Assembly (NCBI RefSeq): GCF_019578655.1
Contig: NC_063258.1
Span: 14,326,802 to 14,390,801, forward strand
DNA length: 64,000 bases
Direction: 5' to 3'
Origin: Ricinus communis
Lineage: Eukaryota > Streptophyta > Magnoliopsida > Malpighiales > Euphorbiaceae
In this document: one piece after another, positions 13,901 to 25,099 of the stretch
How the letters are laid out: each line of letters starts with the position of its first letter
Numbering within the stretch: the stretch's first letter is position 1
Made by a program: the position numbers and the translations under genes
The notes under the pieces: generated by a model
What the model was told of the DNA's origin: nothing
Seen by the model: only the letters and a program-made list of their open reading frames with translations
Database searches by the model: none

Positions 13901-16796
13901 TTACAGAATTATTTTCTTATATTGATACATATACTACTTTTACGGGGTCATTTTCTCATATTAAATTATTAGCAGTATTATGGGGTTGTTTTCTCAAATT
14001 TATAAACATACATATTATACGGGGTTATTTTCTTATATCGACAAATATACCTCTTTTACAGGGTTGTTTTCTCATATTATAAAATTAACCCATTTATGGG
14101 GTTGTTTTCTCATACTCACAAATATACCATAATTACGGGCTTATTTCCTCAAATTCATAAATATCCCCGTATTACGGGGTTGTTTTCACATATTAAAAAA
14201 TTTACCCCTTCTAAGAGGCTGTTTTCTCAGACTCGCAATTACACTACTTTTATAGGGTTGTTTTCTCAGATTCATAAATATACACATTTTACGAGGTTAT
14301 TTTCTTATATTGATAAAAATACCACTTTTACGGGGTTATTTTCTTATTTTGACAAATAGATCCCTTTTACGGGGTTGTTTTCTCATATTATAAAATTAAC
14401 CCGTTTAAGGGTTGTTTTCTCATGCTCACAAATATACCAAAATTACGGGATTATTTGCTCCGATTGATAAATATCCTCGTACTATGGGGTTCTTTTCTCA
14501 TGCTCACAAATATATCAAAATTACGGGATTATTTGCTACGATTGATAAATATCCTCGTAGTACGGGGTTGTTTCTCATATTAAAAAATTTACTCATTCTA
14601 CGAGGCTGTTTTCTCAGACTCGAAATTACACTACTTTTTGGGGTTGTTTTCTAATATTCATAAATATAAACGTTTTATGGGGTTATTTTCTTATATTGTA
14701 AATATACCATTTTTACTCGGTTATTTTGTTATATTGTCAAATAAACCCCTTTTACGGGGTTATTTTCTTTTATTATAAAATTAACCCATTTAAGGGATTG
14801 TTTTCTCATACTCACAAATACACCAAAATTAAGAGGTTATTTTCTCCGATTGCTAAATATCCCCATATTACAGGGTTGTTTCTTAGACTCGCAATTACAC
14901 ATATGAAAGATACATGTTTAACGTTGTTATTTTCTTATATTCATAAATATGTCAGTTTTACGGGGTCATTTTCTCATATTAAATTATTAGCACTATTATT
15001 GGATTATTTTCTCAAATTCATATATAGACACAGTTTATTGGGTTATTTTCTTATGTTGACAAATATACCCCTTTTACGGTGTTGTTTTCTCATATTATAA
15101 AATTAACCCATTTAAGGGGTTGTTCTCTCATAGTCACAAATATACCACAAGTATGGGGTTATTTTCTCCGATTGAAAAATATCCCCGTATTACGGGGTTG
15201 TTTTCTAATATTTATAAATATACCCCTCTTATGGAGTTGTTTTCTCATATTTAAAAAATTTATCCCTTTTACGAGGCTGTTTTCTCAGACTCGCAATTAC
15301 ACTACTTTTACAGGATTATTTTCTCTTATTCATAAATATACATATTTTACGGGGTTATTTCTTATATCGACAAATCTACGTCTTTTACAGGATTATTTTC
15401 TCATATTATAAAATTAACCCATTTAAGGGGTTGTTTTCTCATACTCACAATACACCAAAATTACGGGGTTAGTTTCTCCGATTGATAAATATCCCCGCAT
15501 TATGAGGTTATTTTCTCATATTATAAATTTACCACTTCTATACGGTTGTTTTCTGAGACTCGCAATTATACTAATTTTACAGGGTTGTTTTCTTCAATTC
15601 ATAAATATATACACTTTAAGAGGTTATTTTCTTAAATCGACAAATATACGTCATTTACGTGATTATTTTCTCATATTATAAAATTAACCCATTTAAGAGA
15701 TTGTTTTCTCATACTCACAAATACACTAAAATTACGAGGTTATTTTCTCCGATTGATAAATTTACCCATTCTACATGGCTGTTTTCTTAGACTCGCAATT
15801 ACACTACTTTGATGGGGTTGTTTTCTTAAATTCATAAATATACATATTTTACGGGGTTATTTTCTTATATTGATAAATATACCACTTTCACGTAGTCATT
15901 TTCTCATACTAAATTATTAGCACTATTATGGTGTTGTTTTCACAAATTCATAAATATACCCCTTTTATGGGTTGTTTTCTCATATTATACAATTAACCCA
16001 TTTAAGGGGTTGTTTTCTCTTACTCACAAATATAAAAAAATTATGGGGTTATTTTCTCCGATTGATAAATATCCCCGTACTATGGGGTGGTTTTCTAATA
16101 TTAAAAAATTTACCTCTTATGAGGTTGTTTTTCAGACTTGCAATTACACAACTTTTATGGGGTTATTTTCTTTTATTGTCAAATATACCCGATTTACGGG
16201 GTGATTTTCTCATATTATAAAATTAAACCTTTTAAGGGGTTCTTTTCTCATACTCATAAATATGCTAAAATTACTGGGTTATTTTCTCTGATTGATAAAT
16301 ATCCCCGTATTACGGGGTTGTTTTCTCAGATTTATAAATATACATATTTTACGGGGTTATTTTCTTATATTGATAAATATACCACTTTTACGGTGTTATT
16401 TTCTTATATTAACAAATATACTCCTTTTACTGGGTTATTTTCTCCGATTGATAAGTATCCCCATATACGGGGTTATTTTCTCATATTAAAATATTTACCC
16501 CTTCTACGAGACTGTTTTCTCATATTAGAAAATTACTCCTACTGTAAGGTTGTTTTCTCAGACTCGCAATTACACTACTTTTATAGGATTGTTTTCTCAT
16601 GATTCATAAAATATACACGTTTTACGAGGTTATTTTCTTATATTGATAAATATACCACTTTTACGAGGTTATTTCCTCATACTAAATTATTAGCACTGTT
16701 ATGGTGTTGTTTTCTCAAATTTATAAATATACACGTTTTACGAGGTTATTTTCTTATATTGATAAATATACCCCTTTTACGGGGTTGTTTTCTCAT

Positions 16797-17310
16797 ATTA
16801 TAAAATTAACCTATTTAAGAGGTTGTTTTCTCATACTCACAAATATACCAAAATTACGGGGTTATTTTCTCCGATTGATAAATATCCATGTATGACGGGG
16901 TCTTTTTTAATATTTATAAATATACCCCTCTCACGGGGTTGTTTTCTCATATTAAAAAATTTTCTCCTACTACGAGGTTATTTTCTGAGACTCGCAATTA
17001 CATTACTTTTACAGGGTTGTTTCTCTTATTATAAAACTAACCCATTTAAGGGATTGTTTTCTCATACTCACAAATATACCAAAATTACGGGGTTATTTTC
17101 TCCGATTGATAAATATCCATGTATGATGGGGTCTTTTTTAATATTTATAAATATACCCCTCTTACGGGGTTGTTTTCTCATATTAAAAAATTTTCTCCTA
17201 CTACGAGGTTATTTTCTGAGACTCGCAATTACATTACTTTTACAGGGTTGTTTCTCTTATTATAAAACTAACCCATTTAAGGGATTGTTTTCTCATACTT
17301 ACAAATATAC
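16797..17310 (+). repeat. 231-bp tandem duplication of units a to f
   Basis: A block of six units is repeated almost letter for letter with a 231-bp period. The marker AATATCCATGTATGA occurs at 16881 and 17112, each followed by GGGGTCTTTTTTAATATT and later by ATTTTCTCCTACTACG. Both copies carry the shortened junction GGGTTGTTTCTCTTATTATA. The few differences suggest a very recent local event. A related single copy sits near 38590-38760. Confidence 0.88.
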
Positions 17311-18170
17311 CAAAATTACGGGGTTATTTTCTCCGATTGATAAATATTCCCGTATTACAGGGTGGTTTTCTCATATTAAAAAATTTACCCCTTCTACAAA
17401 GCTTTTTTCTTAGATTCGTAATTACACTACCTTTACACGGTTGTTTTCTCAGATTCATAAATATACATGTTTTACAGGGTTATTTTCTTAAATTGATAAA
17501 TATACCACTTTTACTAGGTTATTTTCTTATATTAACAAATATACCCCTTTTACGTGGCTGTTTTCTCATATTAAAAAATTTACCCCTACTGCGAGTCTAT
17601 TTTCTCAGAATCGCAATTACACTATTTGAGGTTATTTTCTCAAATTCATAAATATACACGTTTTACAGGGTTATTTTCTTATATTGATAAATATACTACT
17701 TTTACGGGGTCATTTTCTCATACTAAATTATTAGCACTATTTTGGTGTTGTTTTCTCAAATTCATAAATATACACGTTTTATAGGGTTATTTTCTTATAT
17801 TGACAAATATACCCTTTTTACGGGGTTATTTTCTCATATTATAAAATTAACCTATTTTAGGGGTTGTTTTCTCATACTCACAAATATACCACAATTACCG
17901 GGTTATTTTCTCCAATCAATAAATATCCCCATATTATGGGGTTATTTTCTCATATTAAAATATTTACCCCCTCTACGAGGCTATTTTCTCAGACTCGCAA
18001 TTACACTACTTTACGGGGTTATTTTATGAGATTCATAAATATACACATTTTACGAGGTTATTTTCTTATATTTATACATATACTCCTTTTATGAGATAAT
18101 TTTTTTATATTGACAAAGATACCCCTTTTACGGGGTTGTTTTCTCATATTATAAAATTAACCCATTTAAG

Positions 18171-18800
18171 GGGTTGATTTCTCACACTCATAAATATACA
18201 ACAATTACGGGGTTATTTCCTCAAATTCATAAATATCCCCATATTGCAGGGTTGTTTTTCACATATTAAGAATTTACCCCTTTTACGAGGCTGATTTCTC
18301 ATATTATAAAATTTACCACTTCTACAAGATTGTTTTCTTACACTCGCAATTACACTACTTTTACGGGGTTATTTTCTGAGATTCATAAATATACATATTC
18401 TACGAGGTTATTTTCTTATATTTATAAATATACTCCTTTTATGGAATAATTGTTTTATATTAACAAAGATACCCCTTTTACGGGGTTGTTTTCTCATATT
18501 ATAAAATTAACCCATTTAAGGGGTTGATTTCTCATACTCACAAATATACCACAATTACGGAGTTATTTCCTCAAATTCATAAATATCCCCGTACTACAGG
18601 GTTGTTTTTCACATATTAAGAATTTACCCCTTCTGCAAGGCTGATTTCTCATATTATAAAATTTACCCCTTCTACGAGACTGTTTTCTTACACTCGCAAT
18701 TACACTACTTTTACGAGGTTATTTTCTTAGATTCATAAATATACTTATTTTACGGGTTTGTTTTCTAATATTGATAAATATACCACTTTCACGGGGTCGT
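18171..18800 (+). repeat. 360-bp tandem HOR variant marked by GGGTTGATTTCTCA
   Basis: Two successive copies start with the variant GGGGTTGATTTCTCA at about 18170 and 18530. Both share TTATTTCCTCAAATTCAT, GTTGTTTTTCACATATTAAG and GGCTGATTTCTCATATTA. The same marker set recurs at about 40320 and 41540, in a different position relative to neighbouring variants, which indicates shuffling within the array. Confidence 0.8.
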
Positions 18801-19687
18801 TTTCTCATATTAAATTAATAGCACTATTATGGGGTTGTTTTCTCAAATTCATAAATATACACGTTTTACGGGGTTATTTTCTTATATTAACAAATATACC
18901 ACTTTTACGGGATTTTTTTCTCATATTTTAAAATTAACTCATTTAATGGGTTGTTTTCTCATACTCACAAATATACCACAATTATGGGTTATTTCCTTAT
19001 ATTCATAAATATCCCCGTATCATGGGGTTCTTTTCTCATATTAAAAATTTACCCCTTCTTCGAGGCTGTTTTCTCAGATTTATAGATATACACGTTTTAC
19101 GAGGTTATTTTCTTATATTGATCAATATACCACTTTTATGGGGGTCGTTTTCTTATATTAAATTATTAGCACTATTATGGTATTGTTTTCTCAAATTCAT
19201 AAATATACATGTTTTAAGGGCTTATTTTTTAATATTCAGAAATATACCCCTTTTACGGGGTTGTTTTTTCATATTATAAAATTAACCTATTTAAGGGGTT
19301 GTTTTGTCATACTTAGAAATATACCAAAATTTCGGGGTTATTTTCTCCGATTGATAAATATTCCCGTATTACGCGGTGGTTTTCTCATATTAAAAAATTT
19401 TCCTCTTCTATGAGGCTATTTTCTCAGACTCGCAATTACACTATTTTTACGCGGTTGTTTTCGCAGATTCATAAATATACACATTTTACGGGGTATTTTC
19501 TTATATTGATAAATATACCACTTTTACGGGGTTATTTTCTTATATTGAAAAATATACCCCTTTTACGGAGTTGTTTTCTTATATTATAAAATTAACCCAT
19601 TTAACTAGTTGTTTTCTCATACTCACAAATATAGCAAAATTACAGGGTTATTTTCTTTGATTGATAAATATACCCGTTTTTACGGGG

Positions 19688-21092
19688 GGTAATGTTCGTG
19701 GTAGGAGGTTCTCTGGGGATGGAGAATTCTCCCGAGTAGAGATTCTTAGACAGTCCCTAGGAGTCTAGACCTAGGATTAATGATGGATTGTCTCACAGGT
19801 ATTGATAAATTGTTTTCCGTGATTAGATCGTTCGTCTGCTCGCCTCGCCTTCCTACCAAAGGCCGAGAGAGCTAGGAGGTCGCCAATCCTGTGAGTTAAA
19901 GTCATTTAATCATTGCACTATTGCTAAGTCTGATTTAATATGCTATTTAGAATTTGTGCTTAATATGATTATTAGTATCGCAAGATAAATGATTTCACTT
20001 GATTATTAATATTTGAAATAATATAAATATTATTATTAGTATGTTATAATAAGATAAGCGTTATTATTTTTCCCCTCACAAATTGCACGTTGTTTTACCT
20101 TAAATCTTTAATCTTTATTTCGATATGTGTTGGTTGAGTTCATCAGATAATGATATTTATTATATGTGATGATTGCGAATTGGGAAATGTGGCTTGTAGT
20201 ATGCCACCGATGGGTTACATCAGATCGCTGCGCGCACCGGTAATGATCATGGATATAAGATTATTATGGATTTGTTCGCCTGATCGAGCATTGCTCTCTG
20301 GCCGAGTTCGCTTGATTGCCGGAGTTAAGGTCCCCGATCGAGCGATGCTCTCTGGCGGCTTTATTTGGAATTCAAGTGTTCAGTCGGAGGTAAGGACCGA
20401 TCGAGCTTGCTCTCCGGGCTGCCTTATTGGATTAAGAGAGCCGAATGGCTACTAGATTTTGGGGTTTAGGGTTCTACCGAGCCACTCGTCCCGTAAAAGT
20501 AAAAATATATTTTTATTTATTCATTTATTTATTTATTATGGTATGATTATAATATGGATTGTATTTACGTGCATGACTAATATTTTCTGTGAAGAAAGTA
20601 ATAGAGTATGATTATAGTATGATTGGTATTTATGTGCATGATTTGATATACTAATTTGAACAATCTATGTTTTCTGAGAAGAATGCAATAGTTCCCAGAT
20701 TATTTGATTTTAACTCACTCTAGACCCATACCTCATTTACCGATTCGCGGATCATAGTTCTCCGCGACTCTTATTCAAGAATCCACTCCTTCATCATCGG
20801 GTGATGTATTTGATTTGGTATGTAAAATGGTAAATCTTAGATTCTCCGCAGTAGTAATTAGCAGATGTATCAGTTGTAAATTTTCTGAGCTTCGGGTCTC
20901 GCCTAGTTTTTTTTGGTAGACCGAAGTAATTTTGTAAAGTGTAACTATTAAGATAATTTGTGGTTTTAATAATATTAATTTGAGATGAAATTTGTTTAAA
21001 TCAGTGAGTGTCAGGCTTACTACGGGTTTCGGTAGCCTTAAGCCTACCCATTCCCTAGTGCCGGTCACGGGCCCACGGGTGGGGTCGTGACA
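19688..21092 (+). mobile_element. Truncated LTR fragment (3' 1.4 kb of a long LTR), plus orientation
   Basis: Non-satellite sequence ending precisely in GGGTCGTGACA, an LTR terminus. Its last part (GTCAGGCTTACTACGGG, then CCTTAAGCCTACCCATTCCC) matches the reverse complement of 48082-48180, the end of the 5' LTR of the element at 45-50 kb. Its first part (ACGGGGGGTAATGTTCGTG) matches the reverse complement of about 49390-49415, so it is the last 1.4 kb of an LTR about 2.8 kb long. There is no internal region, partner LTR or TSD. The left junction lies in a stretch shared by satellite and LTR (19673-19687). The right joins the LTR terminus to unit i with CA in common. Short frames inside are not genes. 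Confidence 0.82.
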
Positions 21093-21940
21093 CTATTATG
21101 GGGTAGTTTTCTCAAATTCATAAATATAAATGTTTTACGAGGTTATTTTCTTATATCGACAAGTATACCCATTTACGGGGTTGTTTTCTCATATTATAAA
21201 GTTAACCCATTTAAGAGGTTGTTTTCTCATACTCACAAATATACCAAAATTACGGAGTTATTTTCTCCGATTGATAAATATCCCCGTATTACGAGGTTGT
21301 TTTCTCATATTAAAAAACTTACCCCTTCTTCGAGACTATTTTCTCAGACTCGCAATTACAATAATTTTACAGGGTTATTTCCTCATATTCATAAATATAC
21401 ACATTTTACAGGGTTATTTACTTATATTGATAAATATACCACTTTTACGGGGTCTCATATTAAATTATTAGCACTATTATGGGATTGTATTCTCAAAATC
21501 ATAAATATACAAGTTTTACCAGGTTATTTTCTTCTATCGACAAATATACCTCTTTTATGGGGTTGTTTTCTCATATTATGAATTTAATCCATTAAAGGTG
21601 TTGTTTTCTCATACTCACATATATACCAAAATAACGAGGTTATTTTCTCCGATGGACAAATATTCTCGTATTAGGGGGTAGTTTTCTAATTTTTATAAAT
21701 ATACCCCTCTAATGGGGTTGTTTTCTCATATTAAAAAATTTACCCGTTCTACGAGGCTGTTTTCTCAGACTGGCAATTACAATAATTTAACGAGGTTATT
21801 TTCTTAGGTCATAAATATATACTTTTTATAGGGTTATTTTCTTATATTGATAAATACACCCCTTTTACACGGTCGGTTTCTGATATTAAATAATTAGCAC
21901 TTTTACGGGATTATTCTCTCAGATTCATAAATATATCCAT
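21093..21940 (+). repeat. Satellite array block 2
   Basis: Two HOR equivalents of the same satellite between the LTR fragment and the Tekay-type element. It resumes inside unit i (CACTATTATGGGG) and stops inside unit g at the TSD TCCAT. Orientation and unit order match block 1. Confidence 0.95.
21936..21940. other. Target site duplication, left copy (TCCAT)
   Basis: TCCAT directly precedes the 5' LTR TGTAACG and is repeated at 32882-32886 after the 3' LTR end TTACA. Removing the element and one copy restores an ordinary satellite g-to-h passage, so the integration was clean. Confidence 0.93.
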
Positions 21941-21996
21941 TGTAACGCCTGCATTTTCTCATCATCCATGTTATGTGCATTTACATTTAATCATTG

Positions 21997-22001
21997 GGCA
22001 T
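21997..22001. other. TSD of nested solo LTR, left copy (GGCAT)
   Basis: GGCAT is repeated at 23469-23473. The intact 3' LTR of the host element has a single GGCAT at the matching place, which confirms the empty site. Confidence 0.93.
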
Positions 22002-23468
22002 TGATGTGCGTAAAATACACACATCTAAATGGGGTTTTTAAGATTGATTTTATGGACATTTGGATGTGAATTGGTCTCAACACTCACCTTATACATATGT
22101 TTGTGTGCATTAGGTCCAAAAGAGGTCAAAGGATGAAAAAGGAAAGAATTGGAGCATAATTGGACGTCAAAGCTGCCGAAACGAGCTAAGTACGAGCATG
22201 AGGAAGCTGAACATGGCCGTGTTGATTTCAACACTGGCCGTGTTCTCAACACGGTCACAAACATGGGCCGTGTTACTAACACGGAGACAAACACGGCCGT
22301 GTTGGACATCAAAGAAGAAGTAGATTTCAGGGAGCACGACCAAAAAGAGTAACACGGCCAGGAACACTATCCCGTGTTGAGAACACGGCCGTGTTGGAGG
22401 CGACAGGGGGTAATAATTAAAAGAATGAAAAGAAGAGAAAAAAAAGAAGAGGCTAGGGTTAGAACGTCCCAAACCCTAATTTTTCTTTCTCTAAGGGTTT
22501 TCTGAGCTGAAACCAAGGGAAAAGGAGACTTGGATCAAGGTTTTAATCAGATTTCCTTGAAGGATCGAAGATTGGGCAAGGTTCGTTGATTGATTTTCAA
22601 ATCGAGCAAGAGGAACAAGAATCGATTCAATTGGAGAAAAAAGGATTTGGGGCTGTTTACTCTCATCTAAGGGAGTAATCGGGTTTTCTCTACCTTTTTA
22701 CTTATTGTTGTAATTGAATTCTTGTTTATTTTGAGAATGAACATGATTAGCTAGATTGATTAAATCCATTAGGATTTCTTTACTATGTTGGCTTGATATT
22801 ATATTGTTGGATTGTTCGAGTTGATTTTGTATTCTTCTTGTTTTCAGTATTAATAAGATCATGCATTATTCATGAGACGTTATGAATTGTGATGTTTAGA
22901 TTGCTTTATGAGATTGAGAAATCCGTTTGGCAATTGGAATTTTGAATAGCAAGAACTGGTTAATAATCGCTTAGAGATAAGGATAATTAACTAGCCGGAT
23001 TAAGAATTAACAAAGCTTAATGGAGGCGGATTAAAGCTTAATGCTAATTTAAGAATCAATCGTTAGGAAGAGATTCCAACTTTAGGTTATTAGGTTTAGG
23101 AATTCGGTTATCTCGAGAGAGAAACCGAATTCGCTAAGAATTCGGCCCACGGTAGCATAATTAGACTCACCGATCCTTTATCTTTTGTTCGGATGCCAAC
23201 TAGTTTAGATTCCCTTTGGGTTTTTCTTCTTGTCTTGATTATTTCGTTTATCAATCACTCTTGCATCTCCCTTAGGACTTAGCTCGTAGTTAATAGTTAG
23301 TTTAGAATTTATTCATCATCCATTTTAGGTTAATATAACAAAGAACAAAGGAGTAACTCTGGGCTTTCGCTTTCCCAAGGAATACGACCTTGATACTCGC
23401 CATTAGTGCTAGACTGCATCGATAGGTACACTGCCTTAGATTTTAGCTAACACGAGTAGCACACATCA
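22002..23468 (+). mobile_element. Solo LTR (1467 bp) nested in the 5' LTR, possibly Tat/Retand-type
   Basis: The insert begins TGATGTGCG, ends GCACACATCA, and is flanked by the 5-bp duplication GGCAT (21997-22001 and 23469-23473). The uninterrupted 3' LTR shows the empty site TTGGGCATATGATGG. The TG...CA ends, 5-bp TSD and lack of internal sequence make it a solo LTR. A cluster of ACACGGCCGTGTT-like palindromes (22210-22397) and the near-terminal GGAATACGACCTTGATACTC resemble LTRs of plant Tat/Ogre/Retand elements in plus orientation; that assignment is from memory of the family's look. Frames inside are not genes. Confidence 0.85.
22210..22397. repeat. Cluster of AACACGGCCGTGTT palindromes
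   Basis: Several full or partial copies of ACACGGCCGTGT lie within 190 bp. Perfect 14-bp palindromes AACACGGCCGTGTT sit at 22290-22303 and 22382-22395, with degenerate copies around 22210, 22232, 22246, 22265 and 22351. The cluster is much more G+C-rich than its surroundings. Such clusters occur in LTRs of some plant Ty3/gypsy families and may be regulatory; no function is shown here. Confidence 0.85.
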
Positions 23469-25088
23469 GGCATATGATGGTATATCAATAATATTTTTAT
23501 TTTATGAGAACAGATATATATTAATTATAAGTAGAGAATAAGAAGCATGATATTAGATTATTAATTTAGATAAGTTGATTAAGTACTTGGGTTATGTGTA
23601 TTAAGCCTTAAGACTTAATTGAACCAATAGTTGAAGGTTAGGTAAATAGATTGGACTTAAAAGATACAATTAAAAGTTAGTACCTATATATGGTTAGTAC
23701 GAATTAATTTAGGATGATAAAACTAGTTTAAGTAGTTGGTGGCATTGAGAGATGAATCTTGGAAATTGGAACCATGAGCAAGCTCATTTTACCTCTTCAT
23801 TTCTCTAAAATTCGTACATGGCCAAAAAACACAAAATTTGGAATAAGAGAGAGGAGTGGAATACCTAGAAAAACTTAAGATTAAGATAGGATTTTACCAA
23901 CTATTGAAGGAGCCAAGCTAAAGCTAAAGGATTTAAGCATATTAGCAACCCAAAAGCTGAAATTGGTAAGTTGTTACTTGAGTGTTATTAATTTGTCATT
24001 AGGGTTCTTGATTACAAATTGGAAAAACTTCATTTGATGCTCTCATTGATTAATTAAAGGTCTGATTATCATGAATTAGTAGAGTATTGAATGATTGCAT
24101 AGAGATTAAGCTTGAATTAAGTTTAAGTATGTCAAGATAGAAAACTGTCAAAATTCCAGCAACCTTGATGTTCTGTATTTTAGGCATAACATGGGCTATA
24201 TGAGTCCAAATTAAGCTCAATTGGTGTCTATGGAAATTTTGAAGAGTCCTCTATAACTTTGTAGTTTTGTGATTTCGCTATTTTTGCCGTTTTAGTTGCT
24301 TAAATTGAGCAAACAGATTTCTGCTCGGGTACAACTAGCCGTATGACCCTTGCTCAGTAATTTGAAGATAATTAAATCTATAGAAGTCGGAATTGAGTAA
24401 TTCTTTTTGGAGATGAAACTAGACGCATAGACGGATATGTCTATTTAATATGAGATTTTTGTATTAAGCCAATATTTCCCAGAAATAAATATACCTTGGT
24501 ACTAAATTCTATCTAGAAAACAGAGATGTTGGAGATTAGTTTTATGCAATTTATTTGATGTTAATTTAAGTTAAATTGGTATTTAACTAGATGGAAAATG
24601 TTTCTATGATATTAAAACAATAATTGAGAGTCTTAGAGGAAGAGTTAATATGAATTAGAGAGGGGATGATCTTGTAATGCATTAGAACTAGCATTTACAT
24701 GAATATTTGGAATATGCATGAAATGTGAATTGATGAATGTGTTGACAGGTACTCAAAGGCCTGGAAAGGAAGTTGTGGAGAAAGGAGGTTCTTATATGCT
24801 AAAGGAATAAGTGTATTTTGAGTAAGTAAATAGTTAATATTTGCTATATCCATATATTTAATCAAATGTTCTACGAATGGTTGTGTTTGCTTAATATTGT
24901 GTTGTGTTTGAATAAATGAGATGGAAATGATTGGTGTTGAGTGGAACAATTGTTATTGCTTGAATATGATATAAGTGAAATGATTGAATTGTGATGTTAA
25001 GTGCATATGTGCATGTGAATGGTGGATTCCCCTGTAAAAAAAATATATATCTATATATAAAGCCTTGGGAGGCTAAAGCCTAGAGAGG

Positions 25089-25099
25089 CTATAAAAGTG
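25089..25099 (+). promoter_or_regulatory. Candidate TATA box of the 5' LTR promoter
   Basis: CTATAAAAGTG lies about 630 bp before the LTR end, the right region for the U3/R border. A second candidate, TATATATAA, is at 25052-25060. The equivalent in the 3' LTR is at about 32244-32254. Which one is used cannot be told from sequence. Confidence 0.4.

Larger units (their letters stand above)
1..19687 (+). repeat. Satellite array block 1: 39-bp units in an 11-unit (~427 bp) higher-order repeat
   Basis: Continuous head-to-tail tandem DNA. Each unit is 37-39 bp: a conserved left half, about GGGGTT(G/A)TTTTCT(C/T)A, then a variable right half that usually contains AAATATAC and ends TTTTAC or similar. 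Eleven unit types recur in order. Their diagnostic right halves are a (TATAAAATTAACCCATTTAA), b (CTCACAAATATACCAAAATT), c (GATAAATATCCCCGTATTAC), d (TTTATAAATATACCCCTCTT), e (AAAAAATTTACCCCTTCTAC), f (GACTCGCAATTACACTAC), g (AGATTCATAAATATACACG), h (TTGATAAATATACCACTTTT), i (TAAATTATTAGCACTATTAT), j (AAATTCATAAATATACACG) and k (TTGACAAATATACCCCTTTT). Units a and i are 38 bp. Whole units are often missing or duplicated, so the period wanders. Every long reading frame here is a 13-residue periodic shadow of this repeat; I see no gene. Function is unknown; a centromeric or pericentromeric location is inference. Confidence 0.96.

Noticed and set aside
1..19687. CRISPR-like array (regular short repeats with variable spacers)
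   Set aside because: The 'spacers' are themselves recurring unit types, repeats are degenerate, there are no cas genes, and the context is a plant genome. It is a satellite.
1..19687. CENP-B box in the conserved half of the unit
   Set aside because: The conserved half does not match the core pattern of the mammalian box on either strand, and plants lack a clear CENP-B system.
20150..20455. 101-codon open frame as a small gene
   Set aside because: It lies inside the LTR fragment; the related LTR at 48-49 kb does not keep it open in a comparable way and no domain is visible.
22149..22472. Overlapping frames on both strands within the nested solo LTR
   Set aside because: They arise from the palindrome cluster, which reads similarly on both strands, and there is no protein family signal.
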